Numbered from the stretch's first letter, positions 38,015-47,258 are shown. The stretch is DNA of 64,000 bases from Scytonema sp045865695 (GCF_045865695.1 NZ_BAACAP010000238.1:1-64000), one strand, 5' to 3'. A program made the numbers and translations. Notes: generated by a model from the letters alone, not told the origin.

Positions 38015-38052
38015 TCTACTACTCCCTTTAGGCTCTAAAATTACTGCTATTT

Positions 38053-38282
38053 GTAGGGTGGGCACTGCCGCACATTCGCCCTTTGTAGAGCCTACCCTAC
38101 AATATTTAAAACTTTTTTCAAAGCATTGATGATTCCTATAACAGTTGAATGACTATAGGACTCCTCCGCAGATTTTTGAACTACACGTAGGTAGGGCTAT
38201 GCCGCACAATAGACTTGATGGTGGGCTGTCTTCCCTACCTACAGTACTAAGATTTTTCACAAATCATATAGGATTGCTATAT
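38053..38282. repeat. Two copies of the GTAGGG/GTGGGC dispersed repeat
   Basis: 38053-38102 has gtagggtgggcactgccgca and an inverted tail ccctac. 38150-38282 begins actataggac and ends tataggattgctata, sharing the end sequence of the element at 22295. No gene is present. Confidence 0.6.
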
Positions 38283-39142
38283 GCAACTTAATTCATAAAG
38301 ATAAGTACAAGAAATTTAAAATACTTGTTTTGAGTAAGTAAAAATTTTACAAACCATCGTAAATCAAGAAGATTTAATTTTTTTTACAAAGAATGTAAAG
38401 AATAAGTAAAGTTTTAAAAACTTTAAACAAAGGATATACAATGTGATAATTAGATACTCTAATTTGTACCTTATTATGGCAGTTAATGATATTTGTTATG
38501 GGTAAGTCAGAAATCTTCTAAAAGAAAAAGTTGTGCTGAAGTATCTTCATAAGTATTTGTGTTCTCCAATACAATATGCCTATGAACGATTGACTAAAAA
38601 TAGTTATGAATATGAAACAGCATAACAGAGAAAGGACTTGTCTTCTATAATGCGATAAGCCGGGTACGGCTTGCGCTTCGCGAACGCTGTTAAGTGAGGA
38701 AGAAATGCAGTAATACTCTCACAAACCATAAATATTTTTGTTGATTCCAACATAAACCAGCAATTAAATGCCATACTTCCGGGTTAATGGCATATCTTTT
38801 TTTTACAAGTGTTCGACACTGAAGATTGTTAGCTTATTCCCACAATGTATCAAGACTCACAAGACTGACATCCACAACTTGCTTGGCAGAAGGTTTTGTC
38901 ATCAAATTTAAACAAATTCTTCATCAAGCTAAGACAGCCTGTTGCTAACTTTATTCAATTGGCAACAGGTAAACTTCGTTTTTTCACTTGGTTAGAGCTA
39001 TCAATTGTTCTACTCTATATAATCTATCGAAAAATGAAGGATACATTCACAAAACAAAACAAAGTTTATAGTCTTTACCAAATTACTTGTCTGTGGACAA
39101 AAACTCTGATAAGTTATCCTTTTCATCTCTAATTGTTCTCTT
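38283..39142. other. Intergenic region without a recognised gene
   Basis: Very AT-rich. A palindromic GC-rich patch (cggcttgcgcttcgcgaacg) lies near 38661-38683. An open frame at 38896-39132 starts at TTG and has no known motif or ribosome site, so it is not called. Confidence 0.4.
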
Positions 39143-39178
39143 TTGATGATGTTAATATCCAGCAAATACAACAATCAA

Positions 39179-39349
39179 ATGACAAATAAAAAATGGGCTG
39201 TAAAGCGTATCACTGTCAATTTAGCAACCCAGGAGGCAGAGAAACTGGAAAAGTATTGCCGTCAAACTGGTAGACCTGCCACGGACGTGATTCGAGAACT
39301 AATCCGAGCCTTACCAATTAACGATGACTCCAAAGATGCTAGCAACTAA
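39179..39349 (+). CDS. Small ribbon-helix-helix-like protein
   Basis: 56 aa from ATG 39179 (a frame from 39143 is also open). The pattern VKRITVNLATQEAEKLEKYC then GRPATDVIRELIRALP is that of a CopG/Arc-type DNA-binding protein: one beta strand and two helices. No toxin gene is beside it, so it may be a regulator of its neighbourhood rather than an antitoxin. It lies 200 bp upstream of crtQ. Confidence 0.65.
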   Translation: MTNKKWAVKRITVNLATQEAEKLEKYCRQTGRPATDVIRELIRALPINDDSKDASN

Positions 39350-39549
39350 AACAGAGTTCGTTAACTGTTAGCAGTTAACCATGCCAATTTGAAAAAAGAA
39401 GGTGACAGATAGTAAGGTGAGAGTAAGTCTCGGCAAGGCTTTCTCAATCCACGCATCCACGCATCTAAAATGACACCAGTTGATACGAGTCGCAAATTCC
39501 GACACTAACCCAGTTACAATTTGTAATGAAACTGAGAAGGAAAAACGGA

Positions 39550-40983
39550 ATGCGTGTTGCAATCATAGGTGCGGGACTTGCTGGACTAGCAACCGCTGTA
39601 GATCTTGCTGATGCTGGCTGTGAAATCCAGATTTTTGAGTCCCGTCCGTTTGTTGGTGGAAAAGTTAGCAGTTGGGTTGATGGCAATGGTAACCATATTG
39701 AAATGGGGTTGCACGTCTTTTTTGGCAACTACTATCAATTGTTGGAATTGATGAAAAAAGTAGGAGCACAGAATAACCTGCGTCCAAAAGCTCACACCCA
39801 CACTTTCATCAACAAGGGAGGAAAGACAGGAGAGTTAGATTTTCGCTTTTTCATGGGTGCGCCTTTTAACGGATTAAAAGCATTTTTTACGACTTCCCAA
39901 CTGTCAATCTTGGATAAGTTGCAAAATGCAGTGGCTTTGGGAACCAGCCCGATAGTAAGGGGTTTGGTTGACTTTAATGGCGCAATGCAGAACATTCGCG
40001 ACTTAGATAAAGTCAGCTTTGCGGATTGGTTCCGCAGTCACGGCGGTAGCGAGGGTAGTATCAAGCGGATGTGGAACCCCATTGCTTACGCCCTCGGTTT
40101 TATTGATTGCGAAAATATTTCTGCCCGTTGTATGCTGACGGTTTTCCAGTTGTTTGCCGTCAGGACGGAAGCATCAAGACTAAATATGTTGGAAGGTTCT
40201 CCCTATGAATACTTACATAAACCAATCGTAGAATATATAGAAGCCAGGGGGACGAAGATTTATACGCGCCGTCAAGTCAGAGAAATCAAGTTTGTTGAGG
40301 AAGGAGAACACGCTCGCGTCACTGGTCTGGTAGTAGCAAATGGCGATACAGAAGAATTAATAACTGCTGATGCCTACGTTGCTGCTTGCGATGTTCCTGG
40401 AATTCAACGAGTGTTGCCTGAATCGTGGCGCAAGTGGTCTGAGTTTGATAATATATACAAACTGGATGCAGTACCAGTTGCAACCGTCCAACTGCGGTTT
40501 GATGGCTGGATCACGGAATTAAATGATGCGGATAAACGCAAGCAGTTGAATTTTGCGGCGGGAATTGACAATTTGCTATACACATCTGACGCTGATTTTT
40601 CTTGTTTTGCCGATTTGGCTTTGGCTAGCCCAGCTGATTATTATCGGGAAGGACAAGGATCTTTGCTACAGTTGGTGCTGACACCAGGAGATCCTTTTAT
40701 TAAGCAGAGTAATGAAGCGATCGCTGCCCACGTTCTCAAACAAGTACGCGAGTTGTTTCCTTCATCGCGAGAGTTAAACATGACTTGGTATAACGTGGTC
40801 AAACTCGCACAGTCTCTCTACCGAGAAGCACCGGGAATGGATATTTATCGTCCAAGCCAAAAGACACCAATTCCTAACTTCTTTCTTGCAGGGAGTTATA
40901 CGCAGCAAGATTATATCGATAGTATGGAAGGTGCTACACTTTCAGGCAAACGTGCAGCAAAAGCGATTTTGGAAAAACAGTGA
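39550..40983 (+). CDS. crtQ: Zeta-carotene desaturase (plant-type CrtQ/Zds)
   Basis: 477 aa from ATG 39550, with GAAGGA in front; an in-frame ATG at 39526 is less likely. The FAD-binding start RVAIIGAGLAGLATAVDLAD and the region VGGKVSSWVDGNGNHIEMGL are typical of the CrtP/CrtQ/PDS family; MGLHVFFGNY and the C-terminal GSYTQQDYIDSMEGATLSGK fit CrtQ. It desaturates zeta-carotene to lycopene in the carotenoid pathway. An SRPBCC gene follows on the same strand with only repeat DNA between them, a linkage seen in other cyanobacteria. The stop lies inside the start of the 63-bp tandem repeat. Confidence 0.95.
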   Translation: MRVAIIGAGLAGLATAVDLADAGCEIQIFESRPFVGGKVSSWVDGNGNHIEMGLHVFFGNYYQLLELMKKVGAQNNLRPKAHTHTFINKGGKTGELDFRFFMGAPFNGLKAFFTTSQLSILDKLQNAVALGTSPIVRGLVDFNGAMQNIRDLDKVSFADWFRSHGGSEGSIKRMWNPIAYALGFIDCENISARCMLTVFQLFAVRTEASRLNMLEGSPYEYLHKPIVEYIEARGTKIYTRRQVREIKFVEEGEHARVTGLVVANGDTEELITADAYVAACDVPGIQRVLPESWRKWSEFDNIYKLDAVPVATVQLRFDGWITELNDADKRKQLNFAAGIDNLLYTSDADFSCFADLALASPADYYREGQGSLLQLVLTPGDPFIKQSNEAIAAHVLKQVRELFPSSRELNMTWYNVVKLAQSLYREAPGMDIYRPSQKTPIPNFFLAGSYTQQDYIDSMEGATLSGKRAAKAILEKQ

Positions 40984-41106
40984 CCCTTCGGGTTCGCCAG
41001 TCCCCTACGGCGGGAGACCCGCCTACAGGGCTGGACTCACCAGTGACCCTTCGGGTTCGCCAGTCCCCTACGGCGGGAGACCCGCCTACAGGGCTGGACT
41101 CACCAG
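40981..41106. repeat. Perfect tandem duplication of a 63-bp palindromic unit
   Basis: Two identical copies, 40981-41043 and 41044-41106. Each contains nested inverted repeats: ccagtcccct...agggctgg outside and ggcggg-aga-cccgcc inside. The unit shares cgggttcgccagt and ctggactcacca with the TnpB-associated RNA-like region at 32560-32613. The first copy begins at the stop codon of crtQ, so it may also act as its transcript end. Confidence 0.9.
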
Positions 41107-41136
41107 TGACCAGTGATAAGAGGGCAAAGAGAGAGA

Positions 41137-41580
41137 ATGGCAGATTGGTTAGAACACAGCGTACAGGTAGAAGTAGAGGCTCCTATCGATTTAGTATGGA
41201 GTCTCTGGGCCGATCTAGAACAGATGCCACGCTGGATGAAGTGGATTGAATCTGTTAAGGTTCCGCCGGATAATCCAGATATATCTTTGTGGACATTGAA
41301 CACTGGTGGTTTGGAGTTTACGTGGAAATCTCGGATTCTCAAAGTTGTTCCAAACCAAATTATTCAATGGGAATCTGTAGATGGATTGCCGAATCGAGGA
41401 GCCGTGCGTTTTTACGATCGCCACGGGAGCAGTATTGTTAAACTTACTGTTGCCTATGCGATCCCCGGTATTCTTGGGAAAATCATGGATAATTTATTTT
41501 TGGGGCGAGCAGTGGAATCGACTTTAAAAGCGAACATGGAACGCTTTAGAGAGTATGCATTAAAGGAGAAAGTTTCATGA
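41137..41580 (+). CDS. SRPBCC-family (cyclase/dehydrase-like) protein
   Basis: 147 aa from ATG 41137 with an AAAGAGAGA leader; a GTG at 41113 lies in the repeat and is rejected. It begins MADWLEHSVQVEVEAP and has WMKWIESV, typical of the START-like Polyketide_cyc2 fold found behind crtQ in cyanobacteria. It probably binds a lipid or isoprenoid. A role with carotenoid intermediates is inference from the neighbour. The stop is followed closely by AT-rich DNA. Confidence 0.88.
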   Translation: MADWLEHSVQVEVEAPIDLVWSLWADLEQMPRWMKWIESVKVPPDNPDISLWTLNTGGLEFTWKSRILKVVPNQIIQWESVDGLPNRGAVRFYDRHGSSIVKLTVAYAIPGILGKIMDNLFLGRAVESTLKANMERFREYALKEKVS

Positions 41581-41667
41581 CTAATCGCTAATTACTAACC
41601 TGTATCAAAAGCGATCTCCTCACACTTAGGTGATAGTATAGTTCATTATTACTAAAACTAAGTTCGA

Positions 41668-42141
41668 GTGAACCAAAATCAACCTGAAGAGTATCAGCCA
41701 TCGCTTTCTGGTGCAGGCGGTAATTGGCAAGTTATCGATGAAGTTGTTGACCCAAAAGTTGTAAAGCAGCAGGACGGCTTATATTGTGGACCAGCTTGTG
41801 CTGAGATGTTACTAAAAGATCGTGGAATCAATGTAAATCAGATGGTAATTGCTTCACAGACAGGGGTTCCCGTGGATAGTCGAACTCTTGCTCTTGTGCT
41901 TAATGCTTTTGACCCAGAAAGTTCTCGGCAATGGATAGGTGGTTGTCTCACCATTCCTCGAGCAACTGAATCGCAACTTTTAAACACTTTAAATACTACA
42001 GGTTCTTGGGCAGCCTTACTGAAACAATTCAAACCGTTGGTTAAACTGTCTCATATGGTAATTGTCGATGGTGTTGACAATAGTGGCTATATTCTAATTC
42101 GCGATCCTTGGGAAGGGACAAGATATAAAATGAGAAGATAA
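41668..42141 (+). CDS. Stand-alone C39-like/papain-like cysteine peptidase
   Basis: 157 aa from GTG 41668. It has YCGPACAEMLL with the likely nucleophile Cys (residue 39 or 43), a conserved His in LSHMVIVDGVD and an Asp in RDPW, the order of a C39/papain-like triad. C39 peptidases usually cut double-glycine leaders of bacteriocins as part of ABC transporters, but here no transporter is fused or adjacent. The next gene is a small protein of unknown family starting 50 bp later; the two may form a unit. A host-interaction or processing role is unproven. Confidence 0.75.
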   Translation: MNQNQPEEYQPSLSGAGGNWQVIDEVVDPKVVKQQDGLYCGPACAEMLLKDRGINVNQMVIASQTGVPVDSRTLALVLNAFDPESSRQWIGGCLTIPRATESQLLNTLNTTGSWAALLKQFKPLVKLSHMVIVDGVDNSGYILIRDPWEGTRYKMRR

Positions 42142-42191
42142 GACTTTTTCTTCCATTGGACTACCGACGCAATTTTTTCTATTATAGAGTC

Positions 42192-42494
42192 ATGAAAATT
42201 CAAATCCTAGAAATTGAGGCAACTCCAGAAAAAGGAACATTCATAGTGATAGTGTTAGTAGGAGAAAAACAGCACAAATTTACAATGAACGTTGAATCAG
42301 TAACAGTTGCCAATCAAGAGGTTCAAGTCACTAATGGAGATGATAATTTCTTAGAAGTTTTTCGATTTAACCAGATAGGAGCTAGTGCTATATGTAAGCT
42401 GGTTAACAAAATTTATAACCATCAAGTTGTTGAATTACCAGCGTGTATAGGAGGAGAGTTCGATCTTGAAAACAATAAAATAGCCTCGCTTTAA
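42192..42494 (+). CDS. Hypothetical protein paired with the C39-like peptidase
   Basis: 100 aa from ATG 42192; a TTG at 42156 in the same frame is less likely. It has a beta-rich profile (MKIQILEIEATPEKGTFIVI, TVANQEVQVTNGD) and no membrane segment. I do not recognise it. Its closeness to the peptidase suggests a partner, inhibitor or substrate, but nothing in the sequence proves it. Confidence 0.6.
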   Translation: MKIQILEIEATPEKGTFIVIVLVGEKQHKFTMNVESVTVANQEVQVTNGDDNFLEVFRFNQIGASAICKLVNKIYNHQVVELPACIGGEFDLENNKIASL

Positions 42495-42569
42495 CAGATG
42501 TCCGCAAGCACGTCCTCCTAACAAATGCTATGTAAGCGCCAACAGTTAATTGTAATTAATCATTAATAA

Positions 42570-42809
42570 TTACCAAGTCGGATCGCTAAACAAATTAATT
42601 GTCAACTGTTCGCGCTCCGGTGGAACTGAACTAATACAAGCGCGGATAGTATCTCCATCTTCTATATCGATCGCGCAAGCAAAACATGACCCCATCAGAC
42701 AACCTGTGGGAATAAATACGCCTGCTCGATCTGCAACATCAAGCAGAGGTTCTCCCACTTCAGCATCGACGGTGACATTATCAGGTAAAAAATGGACGCG
42801 AACAGTCAT
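42570..42809 (-). CDS. 2Fe-2S ferredoxin
   Basis: 79 aa, a short plant-type fold. Cysteines at 37, 42, 45 and 58 (GCLMGSCFAC and RAC) can bind the cluster; the last is closer than in photosynthetic ferredoxins (usually about 29 residues after the third), so it is a divergent member. It lies 10 bp behind cobQ on the same strand, so the two are likely co-transcribed. A role in electron supply to cobalamin or another pathway is inference. Confidence 0.85.
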   Translation of the reverse strand: MTVRVHFLPDNVTVDAEVGEPLLDVADRAGVFIPTGCLMGSCFACAIDIEDGDTIRACISSVPPEREQLTINLFSDPTW

Positions 42810-42819
42810 GGCAACTACC

Positions 42820-44298
42820 TTAAGATAAAAATGCTGTTAGGTCTAAATGGCGTTCAACTTCTACAGCAAGGGAGTCTAAAATACCTTCTCTTTGTTCCCG
42901 ATAATTGGCAACGCCAGTAGGTAAAGATTTTAATCCCCTTTGTTGGCGCAAACGATTTAACCAAGCGCGTCGCCAAGGACCGTTATCAAATATACCGTGA
43001 AGATAAGTTCCCCAAACTGATAGACAACTATCCACCAACCCTAAATTAGCATCATCAAACAGGAGATGGTATGCTTGAGGATCGACTCCTTGAATTTCTG
43101 TACGCGATCGCCCTTGATGGATTTCAAACCCAACAACGGGTAAGCCCATTTGCGGATAGTTTGAAGTTACTTGTCGTTGGCGAGCGATTTTTTGCCCTGT
43201 GATAACAGTTTTGATAGGTAGTAAATTCAATCCTTGGTATCTACCTGCTTGTCCTTCTATCCCTTCTGGATCTGCAATCATTTGACCCAGTATTTGATAC
43301 CCTCCACAAATCCCCAAAACCGTGCCCCCAGCTGCCGCGTAATGCTGTATTGCTTCTGCCATTCCGCTTTTTTGCATGATTAACAGATCGGGAATTGTAG
43401 TTTTTGTACCTGGGATAATTACTGCATCAGGATGTCCTAAATCTTGCTTAGGGCTTAAATATTTAACTGTAACTGTAGGTTCTGATTCCAAAGGATCGAA
43501 ATCTGTAAAGTTTGAAATTCTAGGTAAGCGAATAACACTGACATTGAGTTCCGGGTTTGATTTTACCACTCTGCGATCTAGCAAATCGAGGGAATCTTCA
43601 GCCGGATATATATGCTCTAGGTACGGAATTACACCAATCACAGGGATACCAGTCCGTTCCTCTAACCACTTTATCCCAGGTTCGAGAAGCGATCGCTGCC
43701 CTCGGAACTTGTTAATAACAACACCCTTGATTAACGCACGTTCATCTGGTTCCAATAATTCCAGAGTTCCCACAACATGGGCGAAAGCACCACCGCGATC
43801 GATATCCACAACTAATATGGCGGATGCGTTTAAGTGTTTTGCCACCCGCATATTAGTTAAATCGCGATGTTTGAGATTAATTTCTGCTGGACTTCCCGCA
43901 CCTTCGCAAACGAGTAAATCGAATTCTGTACTTAAGTGCTGTAAAGATTCTTCAATTGCCCGCCAACCGACATCAAAATACTGTTCGTAATAATCCGAAG
44001 CACTAACTCTACCTACGTACTTACCTTTGATGATGACTTGAGAAGTCATATCTCCTTGGGGCTTTAATAATATTGGATTCATTTCTACCCAAGGCACAAC
44101 TCCTGCAGCCCATGCTTGCACTGCCTGAGCATAACCAATTTCGCCACCATTAGGGGTCACATATGCATTTAAAGCCATATTTTGACCTTTAAAGGGAGCC
44201 ACTCGCCAGCCACGGCGTGACAACATACGACAAATAGCTGCAGTTAACAATGATTTTCCTGCATGGGATGTCGTCCCTAATACCATAATTGCTTTCAT
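42820..44298 (-). CDS. cobQ: Cobyric acid synthase
   Basis: 492 aa. The N-terminal dethiobiotin-synthetase-like ATPase domain has GTTSHAGKSLLTAA and CEGAGSPAEIN; the C-terminal glutamine amidotransferase domain has GICGGYQILGQ with the nucleophile Cys near 333. It amidates adenosylcobyrinic acid a,c-diamide to cobyric acid in the late cobalamin/pseudocobalamin pathway. It is typical in length. No cobalamin riboswitch was recognised upstream; instead a heptamer array fills 44300-44365. Confidence 0.95.
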   Translation of the reverse strand: MKAIMVLGTTSHAGKSLLTAAICRMLSRRGWRVAPFKGQNMALNAYVTPNGGEIGYAQAVQAWAAGVVPWVEMNPILLKPQGDMTSQVIIKGKYVGRVSASDYYEQYFDVGWRAIEESLQHLSTEFDLLVCEGAGSPAEINLKHRDLTNMRVAKHLNASAILVVDIDRGGAFAHVVGTLELLEPDERALIKGVVINKFRGQRSLLEPGIKWLEERTGIPVIGVIPYLEHIYPAEDSLDLLDRRVVKSNPELNVSVIRLPRISNFTDFDPLESEPTVTVKYLSPKQDLGHPDAVIIPGTKTTIPDLLIMQKSGMAEAIQHYAAAGGTVLGICGGYQILGQMIADPEGIEGQAGRYQGLNLLPIKTVITGQKIARQRQVTSNYPQMGLPVVGFEIHQGRSRTEIQGVDPQAYHLLFDDANLGLVDSCLSVWGTYLHGIFDNGPWRRAWLNRLRQQRGLKSLPTGVANYREQREGILDSLAVEVERHLDLTAFLS

Positions 44299-44299
44299 A

Positions 44300-44613
44300 A
44301 GTCAATGGTCAATAGTAAATGGTTAATAGTCAATGGTCGATAGTCAATGGTCAATAGTCAACTGACTCTGACTGTTGACTAAATACCAATACAGCCCGGT
44401 AGCAATAGTAAAGACTTCATGAAAGAAGTTACAGCTTCCGTATTTATTGTTCCCTTTTACCCCAAATAATTAACAGTGACCAGTGTAACAGTGACCAGTG
44501 ACCAGTTAATACCCATACTTAGGATAAGGGACTTGAATAATGAATCAATTTCTTTTTTTCCATAAGTAAATTTGGGAGCTTGTATCGTATTGGTCACTGG
44601 TCACTGGTCACTG
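44300..44613. repeat. Heptamer arrays between cobQ and the Npun_F0494-type gene
   Basis: 44300-44365 has gtcaatg/gtcaata units; 44474-44504 has cagtgac units; 44590-44613 has ggtcact units. The rest of this 317-bp gap shows no gene. Confidence 0.8.
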
Positions 44614-44615
44614 TA

Positions 44616-45020
44616 TTACAAGGGTAGCCTTAACCAACGAATTGCTGCATTGTAAAAGCGATCGCTCCATGAGGGAGTTCTCCAAGGTTTCTGGTGGCAT
44701 TGTTCTACTAACTGACGACCTAGGGGGGTCAGGCGGAAACTATCTGTAATTCCCTGACCATCGACTTCTCGGCGCAATACACCCACTTGAATCAACCATA
44801 CCAGATCGTTATCCACAGACAATTCTGACGCATGGCGTTTTGTAAAACCTTTTTCGACACCTGTACTCCCAGCCATCTCACTAAGTGCTACACTGCGAGA
44901 GAGCATTGTTTCAAACAAATTAAGATGAAATGGAGAACAAACTAGCGCTCTCTCTGCTCGCTTTAAAGTTTCGCGAGGATAGGTAAAGATTTTTGGGCTT
45001 GGGGAATTAGCAACAGACAT
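44616..45020 (-). CDS. Npun_F0494-family protein
   Basis: 134 aa. The segment RVALxxSPF-like (RAERALVCSPFHLNLFETML) and VGVLRREVDGQGITDSFRLTPLGRQLVE look like a winged-helix region of a family annotated as Npun_F0494 in cyanobacteria; recognition is from memory. Function unknown. Its stop lies three bases after a ggtcact array. Confidence 0.75.
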   Translation of the reverse strand: MSVANSPSPKIFTYPRETLKRAERALVCSPFHLNLFETMLSRSVALSEMAGSTGVEKGFTKRHASELSVDNDLVWLIQVGVLRREVDGQGITDSFRLTPLGRQLVEQCHQKPWRTPSWSDRFYNAAIRWLRLPL

Positions 45021-45299
45021 TTTTGCTCTCTCGATCTATTTTCTTTACTGAGAGATATCTAATGGCTGCAACATAAGCAGCACTAGACAACTAGTTTAAG
45101 AGATACTCATACTTCATTCTACTACAAAGGACAATAGATTATTTCTTAGGGCAATAGGCAATAAATTATTTCTAACTATGCCCGATACCCCATGCCCGAT
45201 GCCCAGAAAATTTCTGACTATGCCCGATGCCCAGAAAATTTGTTACAATGACCCCTGCTAGGAAAAATAACCTCTGTATTTAGGAGCAATACTAAAACT

Positions 45300-45737
45300 A
45301 TGCCTTTAGCAGTTGGTAGCGATGCACCGAAATTTACCGTTAAAGACACAAACGGAAACACCGTTTCATTGTCTGATTTCAAGGGCAAAACAGTGGTTTT
45401 ATATTTCTATCCCAAAGATGATACTCCAGGTTGCACAAAGCAAGCCTGCAGTTTTAGGGATGCCAGCGCGGACTATCAGGGCAAGGACGTAGTAGTTTTG
45501 GGAGTCAGTGTTGATGATGAAGCCTCCCACCAGGCATTTACTCAAAAATACAATCTAAATTTCCCACTACTTGCTGACACCCAAAAAACTCTCGTTAAAG
45601 ATTACGATGTTGATGGTGGCGGTTATGCCAAACGAGTTACCTACGTTATTGATGGTAACGGCAAAATCATTCACGTCGATTCTAGTGTAAATACATCCTC
45701 CCATGCTAGCGATGTTTTAACTGCATTAGGATTATAG
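45300..45737 (+). CDS. Peroxiredoxin Q/BCP
   Basis: 145 aa. PGCTKQACSFRD carries the peroxidatic Cys45 and the resolving Cys50, five residues apart, as in PrxQ/BCP proteins. It reduces peroxides with thioredoxin as donor. The cyanobacterial copies work in the cytosol beside the thylakoid. The leader carries an aggagc about ten bases upstream. It is followed by a good terminator. Confidence 0.95.
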   Translation: MPLAVGSDAPKFTVKDTNGNTVSLSDFKGKTVVLYFYPKDDTPGCTKQACSFRDASADYQGKDVVVLGVSVDDEASHQAFTQKYNLNFPLLADTQKTLVKDYDVDGGGYAKRVTYVIDGNGKIIHVDSSVNTSSHASDVLTALGL

Positions 45738-45750
45738 ATAGTCAACTGCA

Positions 45751-45773
45751 CCACCCACAAGGGGTGGGGTTTT
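45751..45773 (+). terminator. Rho-independent terminator of the peroxiredoxin gene
   Basis: ccaccc-acaag-gggtgg followed by ggtttt. It is followed by a second inverted repeat, agacgcgc-cata-gcgcgtct at about 45793-45812, a common cyanobacterial dispersed palindrome. Confidence 0.75.
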
Positions 45774-45851
45774 ACGCAGGTTCAATAAAGTAAAGACGCG
45801 CCATAGCGCGTCTCTACAAAGTCGGTTGCCAGTATTTTCTTCGTAAACCTG

Positions 45852-45903
45852 TGGTCACTGGTCACTGGTCACTGGTCACTGGTCACTGGTCACTGGTCAC
45901 TGG
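45852..45903 (+). repeat. Heptamer array (ggtcact, seven units)
   Basis: Seven perfect tandem units. The minus-strand gene 45883-46257 ends within it, so the array supplies its last codons and its stop. Confidence 0.92.
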
Positions 45904-46257
45904 TAAGACAGGTTTGTTTTGTGGTTGTGTACCTTGCTGCTGTAGCAATTGTTCCTGCTTCTTTTTAAATGCCGCAGTTGCATCATTGAGTTGTTGGTCT
46001 TGCTGTTGAGAATCCCAATTATTGCCGCCTTGGTTCAACTTATGAATGAGATTGAATAAACCCAGATTATCAACTTCATCGGAACGAGGTCCCAAGGGAT
46101 CGTTACCCTGTTGTGGATCGAGATCTTGCAAAATACTTCTTCCCGTATCAGCTAGGGTAGGCTGTTGTTCTAATACGGCAGTAAAGCTCATTCCAGTGAC
46201 AGCAATGGCAATTAGCCCTTTAATTGGTAAAGACAGTGTTTTCATAAAAAGTATCAA
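45883..46257 (-). CDS. Hypothetical secreted Gln-rich protein
   Basis: 124 aa from 46257; the in-frame ATG at 46245 gives a better signal peptide (MKTLSLPIKGLIAIAVTG, cleavage near LADT). The mature part is Gln/Asp-rich and has no recognised domain (NNWDSQQQDQQLNDATAAFK). The last residues PVTSDQ are read from the heptamer array. It is probably periplasmic. The unrelated gene at 49602 ends with the same VTSDQ peptide for the same reason. Confidence 0.72.
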   Translation of the reverse strand: MILFMKTLSLPIKGLIAIAVTGMSFTAVLEQQPTLADTGRSILQDLDPQQGNDPLGPRSDEVDNLGLFNLIHKLNQGGNNWDSQQQDQQLNDATAAFKKKQEQLLQQQGTQPQNKPVLPVTSDQ

Positions 46258-46352
46258 GTCTCAAGGATGAAGTATGAAAGATAAAGAACGAAGCATGAAG
46301 GACTAATGTTTTTTCCTTTACCCTTTATCCTTTATCCTTAATACTTTTTATC

Positions 46353-47249
46353 TTATGCTAGACTTTGTCGCAATCGGGGTTGAATACTCAATAATGCGAC
46401 AACAGCGAAACCAAACAATACCAGTAATGCGCTTCCAAAGGTAACATCACCCCAGAAAGCTTGCATAACCACACTGTTTAAGCTCCAATCTTTGTGAACG
46501 TATAAATAACGGATTGGTTCAATCGCGTAACTGAGGGGATTCAGAGCTGCGACAACTTGTAACCATCCCGGCATAAATGATAAAGGAGCCAAAGCGGTAC
46601 TAGCAAATAGCAGTGGTAAATTGCTGACAAAAATAACTGCGATCAGTTCGATATGTCCGGGTAACGCAAAAGCCAAACCTAAACTGATAGCAGTGACACC
46701 CAATGCAAGCAGGAAGACGATTAAGGTAATAACTCCCAATCCTGCTAGATCGGGGACACCTGCACCGAGAAAAGCAGCAGCAGTAACAATTACAGCTGCT
46801 TGTATCAAGCTTTGGCTGATAATAAATATTGCTGAAGCTAAAACGATGGAAAATCGAGAGGCTAGGGGTGCAACTAACAACCGATTTAAGAAACCAAATT
46901 CCCGGTCAAACATCACGGGTAAACCAGCATTCAGCGCCCCAGCAAAGGCTGTAAAAACGATAACACCTGCACTTAAAAATTGACCGTAATTTGTAGTATT
47001 GCCAAAAATTCCTTTTGGTGCATTTTGAAATAACGCGCCAAACAACACTAACCACATTACGGGCTGAATAATTCCTGCAACTAAAGTTGAGGGACGCCTA
47101 GCTAGCTGAATGAACAAGCGACGAGTTAAAGCCAGTGTTTCTTGAACAAATTCATTGAACACATTGGGAGACGCATCGGCATAACTTTGAGGTGATGCGA
47201 CTTCTTGCCAATTGATATCCGATTTTGGAGGTAAGACAGTGCCACTCAT
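46353..47249 (-). CDS. ABC-2-type transporter permease
   Basis: 298 aa. A soluble start of about 45 residues and about six membrane segments, with RPSTLVAGIIQPVMWLVLFG and LNPLSYAIEPIRYLY typical of the DrrB/ABC-2 permease family. It lies 9 bp behind its ATPase gene, so the two form one exporter. The substrate is unknown; polyketide/lipid or antibiotic export are family themes, but no link with the cluster at 1-14.7 kb can be shown. Confidence 0.92.
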   Translation of the reverse strand: MSGTVLPPKSDINWQEVASPQSYADASPNVFNEFVQETLALTRRLFIQLARRPSTLVAGIIQPVMWLVLFGALFQNAPKGIFGNTTNYGQFLSAGVIVFTAFAGALNAGLPVMFDREFGFLNRLLVAPLASRFSIVLASAIFIISQSLIQAAVIVTAAAFLGAGVPDLAGLGVITLIVFLLALGVTAISLGLAFALPGHIELIAVIFVSNLPLLFASTALAPLSFMPGWLQVVAALNPLSYAIEPIRYLYVHKDWSLNSVVMQAFWGDVTFGSALLVLFGFAVVALLSIQPRLRQSLA

Positions 47250-47258
47250 GATGATTTT

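Noticed and set aside
38896..39132. 78-residue frame starting at TTG
   Set aside because: No ribosome site, no motif, AT-rich context and rare start; not enough support.
42820..44613. Cobalamin riboswitch upstream of cobQ
   Set aside because: The leader is filled by gtcaatg heptamers and no B12-box-like segment was found.
45852..45903. CRISPR array
   Set aside because: The repeated unit is 7 bp without spacers, and no cas gene is present; it is a heptamer tandem array.
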